DNA from: an uncultured Bacteroidales bacterium | GTDB taxonomy: Bacteria; Bacteroidota; Bacteroidia; Bacteroidales; P3 | Assembly: GCA_905236405.1 (NCBI GenBank) | Contig: CAJOQB010000246.1 | Span: 1 to 7,627, forward strand | Direction: 5' to 3' | Length of the DNA stretch: 7,627 bases | Shown here: one piece after another, positions 7,082 to 7,627 of the stretch | Numbering within the stretch: the first letter of the stretch is position 1 | How the letters are laid out: each line of letters starts with the position of its first letter | Position numbers and translations under genes: made by a program | The notes under the pieces: model-generated | Told to the model about the DNA's origin: nothing | What the model saw: only the letters and a program-made list of their open reading frames with translations | Database searches by the model: none

Positions 7082-7627
7082 TTACTTTTTGCCTTTCATC
7101 AATTCAATGAAGGGGTTGAAATAGTTGTCGGCCTTCAGCGTCACGCCGTCGAGACCCTTGCCGCCGTTCTTGGGACGTTTCACGTCGGCAAAGATACCTT
7201 TCTCCAAAGCGGTGAAGAGACCTTCCTTCTCCATGTTCTCCAAGAGTGCGGTGGCTTTGTCGAGTACCTCTTTGGCACGATTCTTGATGATGCCGTTGTC
7301 CTTGAATTCCACCTCATCTCCAATGTCACGCATGTTGTTGAAGATATATTTGGCATTCTCAATAGAGAGGTAACGGTCGCTCATGAAGGGGGTGTGGATA
7401 GCTTCGGTGGGCATACCCAGCAGTTGTAGACCTTGGTGTGTCCATTGACCGATGACGTTGAACAAAGCATCCTGTATGTGGCCGCGGAAGATGTTTCCAG
7501 TCATAAACTTGGTGGGCGGCATGTATTTCAAAGGAGCTTTGGGGAATATTTCGCGAATCATTTGTGCTTGAGCCAACTCGTAGAGGAAACCGTTGGTCAG
7601 CATGGGATCCATCTCGAAGGCGTGACC
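7082..7627 (-). CDS. kamD: Beta-lysine (D-lysine) 5,6-aminomutase alpha subunit, C-terminal part (partial at window edge)
   Basis: The frame is open to the right edge and enters the window as GHAFEMDPM, so 181 C-terminal residues are visible. The ATG at 7612 is internal, not the start. The family is usually a little over 500 residues, so about two thirds of the gene lies outside. The sequence (for example NGFLYELAQAQMIREIFPKA and PPTKFMTGNIFRGH) reads as the C-terminal part of KamD, the large subunit of adenosylcobalamin- and PLP-dependent lysine 5,6-aminomutase. In lysine fermentation the cytoplasmic KamD-KamE complex converts L-beta-lysine to 3,5-diaminohexanoate; it can also act on D-lysine. 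The gene ends in a basic tail (MKGKK) and is followed after 40 nt by kamE, its obligate partner, which strongly supports the call. The N-terminal residues of the catalytic barrel cannot be checked here. Confidence 0.93.
   Translation of the reverse strand, partial: GHAFEMDPMLTNGFLYELAQAQMIREIFPKAPLKYMPPTKFMTGNIFRGHIQDALFNVIGQWTHQGLQLLGMPTEAIHTPFMSDRYLSIENAKYIFNNMRDIGDEVEFKDNGIIKNRAKEVLDKATALLENMEKEGLFTALEKGIFADVKRPKNGGKGLDGVTLKADNYFNPFIELMKGKK

Overview
All genes in this window lie on the minus strand, so transcription runs from 7627 down to 1. The window looks like a member of the Bacteroidales (phylum Bacteroidota). The signs are the Bacteroidota-style lipoprotein and outer-membrane barrel, a large secreted LacZ-type GH2 protein with added C-terminal domains, few Shine-Dalgarno sequences and middling GC content. 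The lysine-fermentation genes point to an amino-acid-fermenting lineage of the kind known from Porphyromonas and relatives. This assignment is inferred from gene content alone.

Region 1 (7627-5514) is the end of a lysine-fermentation operon. It holds the C-terminal part of the beta-lysine 5,6-aminomutase alpha subunit (kamD), a complete beta subunit (kamE) with its cobalamin-binding His and PLP-binding Lys intact, and one subunit of a butyrate/acetoacetate-type CoA-transferase (atoA-like). A strong hairpin 8 nt after the atoA stop closes the operon. KamDE moves the terminal amino group of beta-lysine to give 3,5-diaminohexanoate. The CoA-transferase acts later, exchanging CoA between butyryl-CoA and acetoacetate. 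Its partner subunit and the intermediate enzymes (kamA, kdd, kce, kal) are not in the window.

Region 2 (5464-1) is a second, tightly spaced gene set with a cell-envelope theme: a small outer-membrane beta-barrel protein, a 1283-residue exported LacZ-like GH2 protein, and a lipoprotein that runs off the left edge. The lipoprotein gene has no stop codon inside the window. Gaps are 33 and 8 nt, which suggests one transcript.

The most unusual observation is that the GH2 protein keeps the whole LacZ domain layout but has lost both catalytic glutamates and most other active-site residues. It appears to be a secreted pseudo-beta-galactosidase, encoded between an outer-membrane barrel and a lipoprotein, and may have been repurposed for binding or structure. 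No RNA genes, mobile elements, CRISPR arrays or long gene-free stretches were seen.
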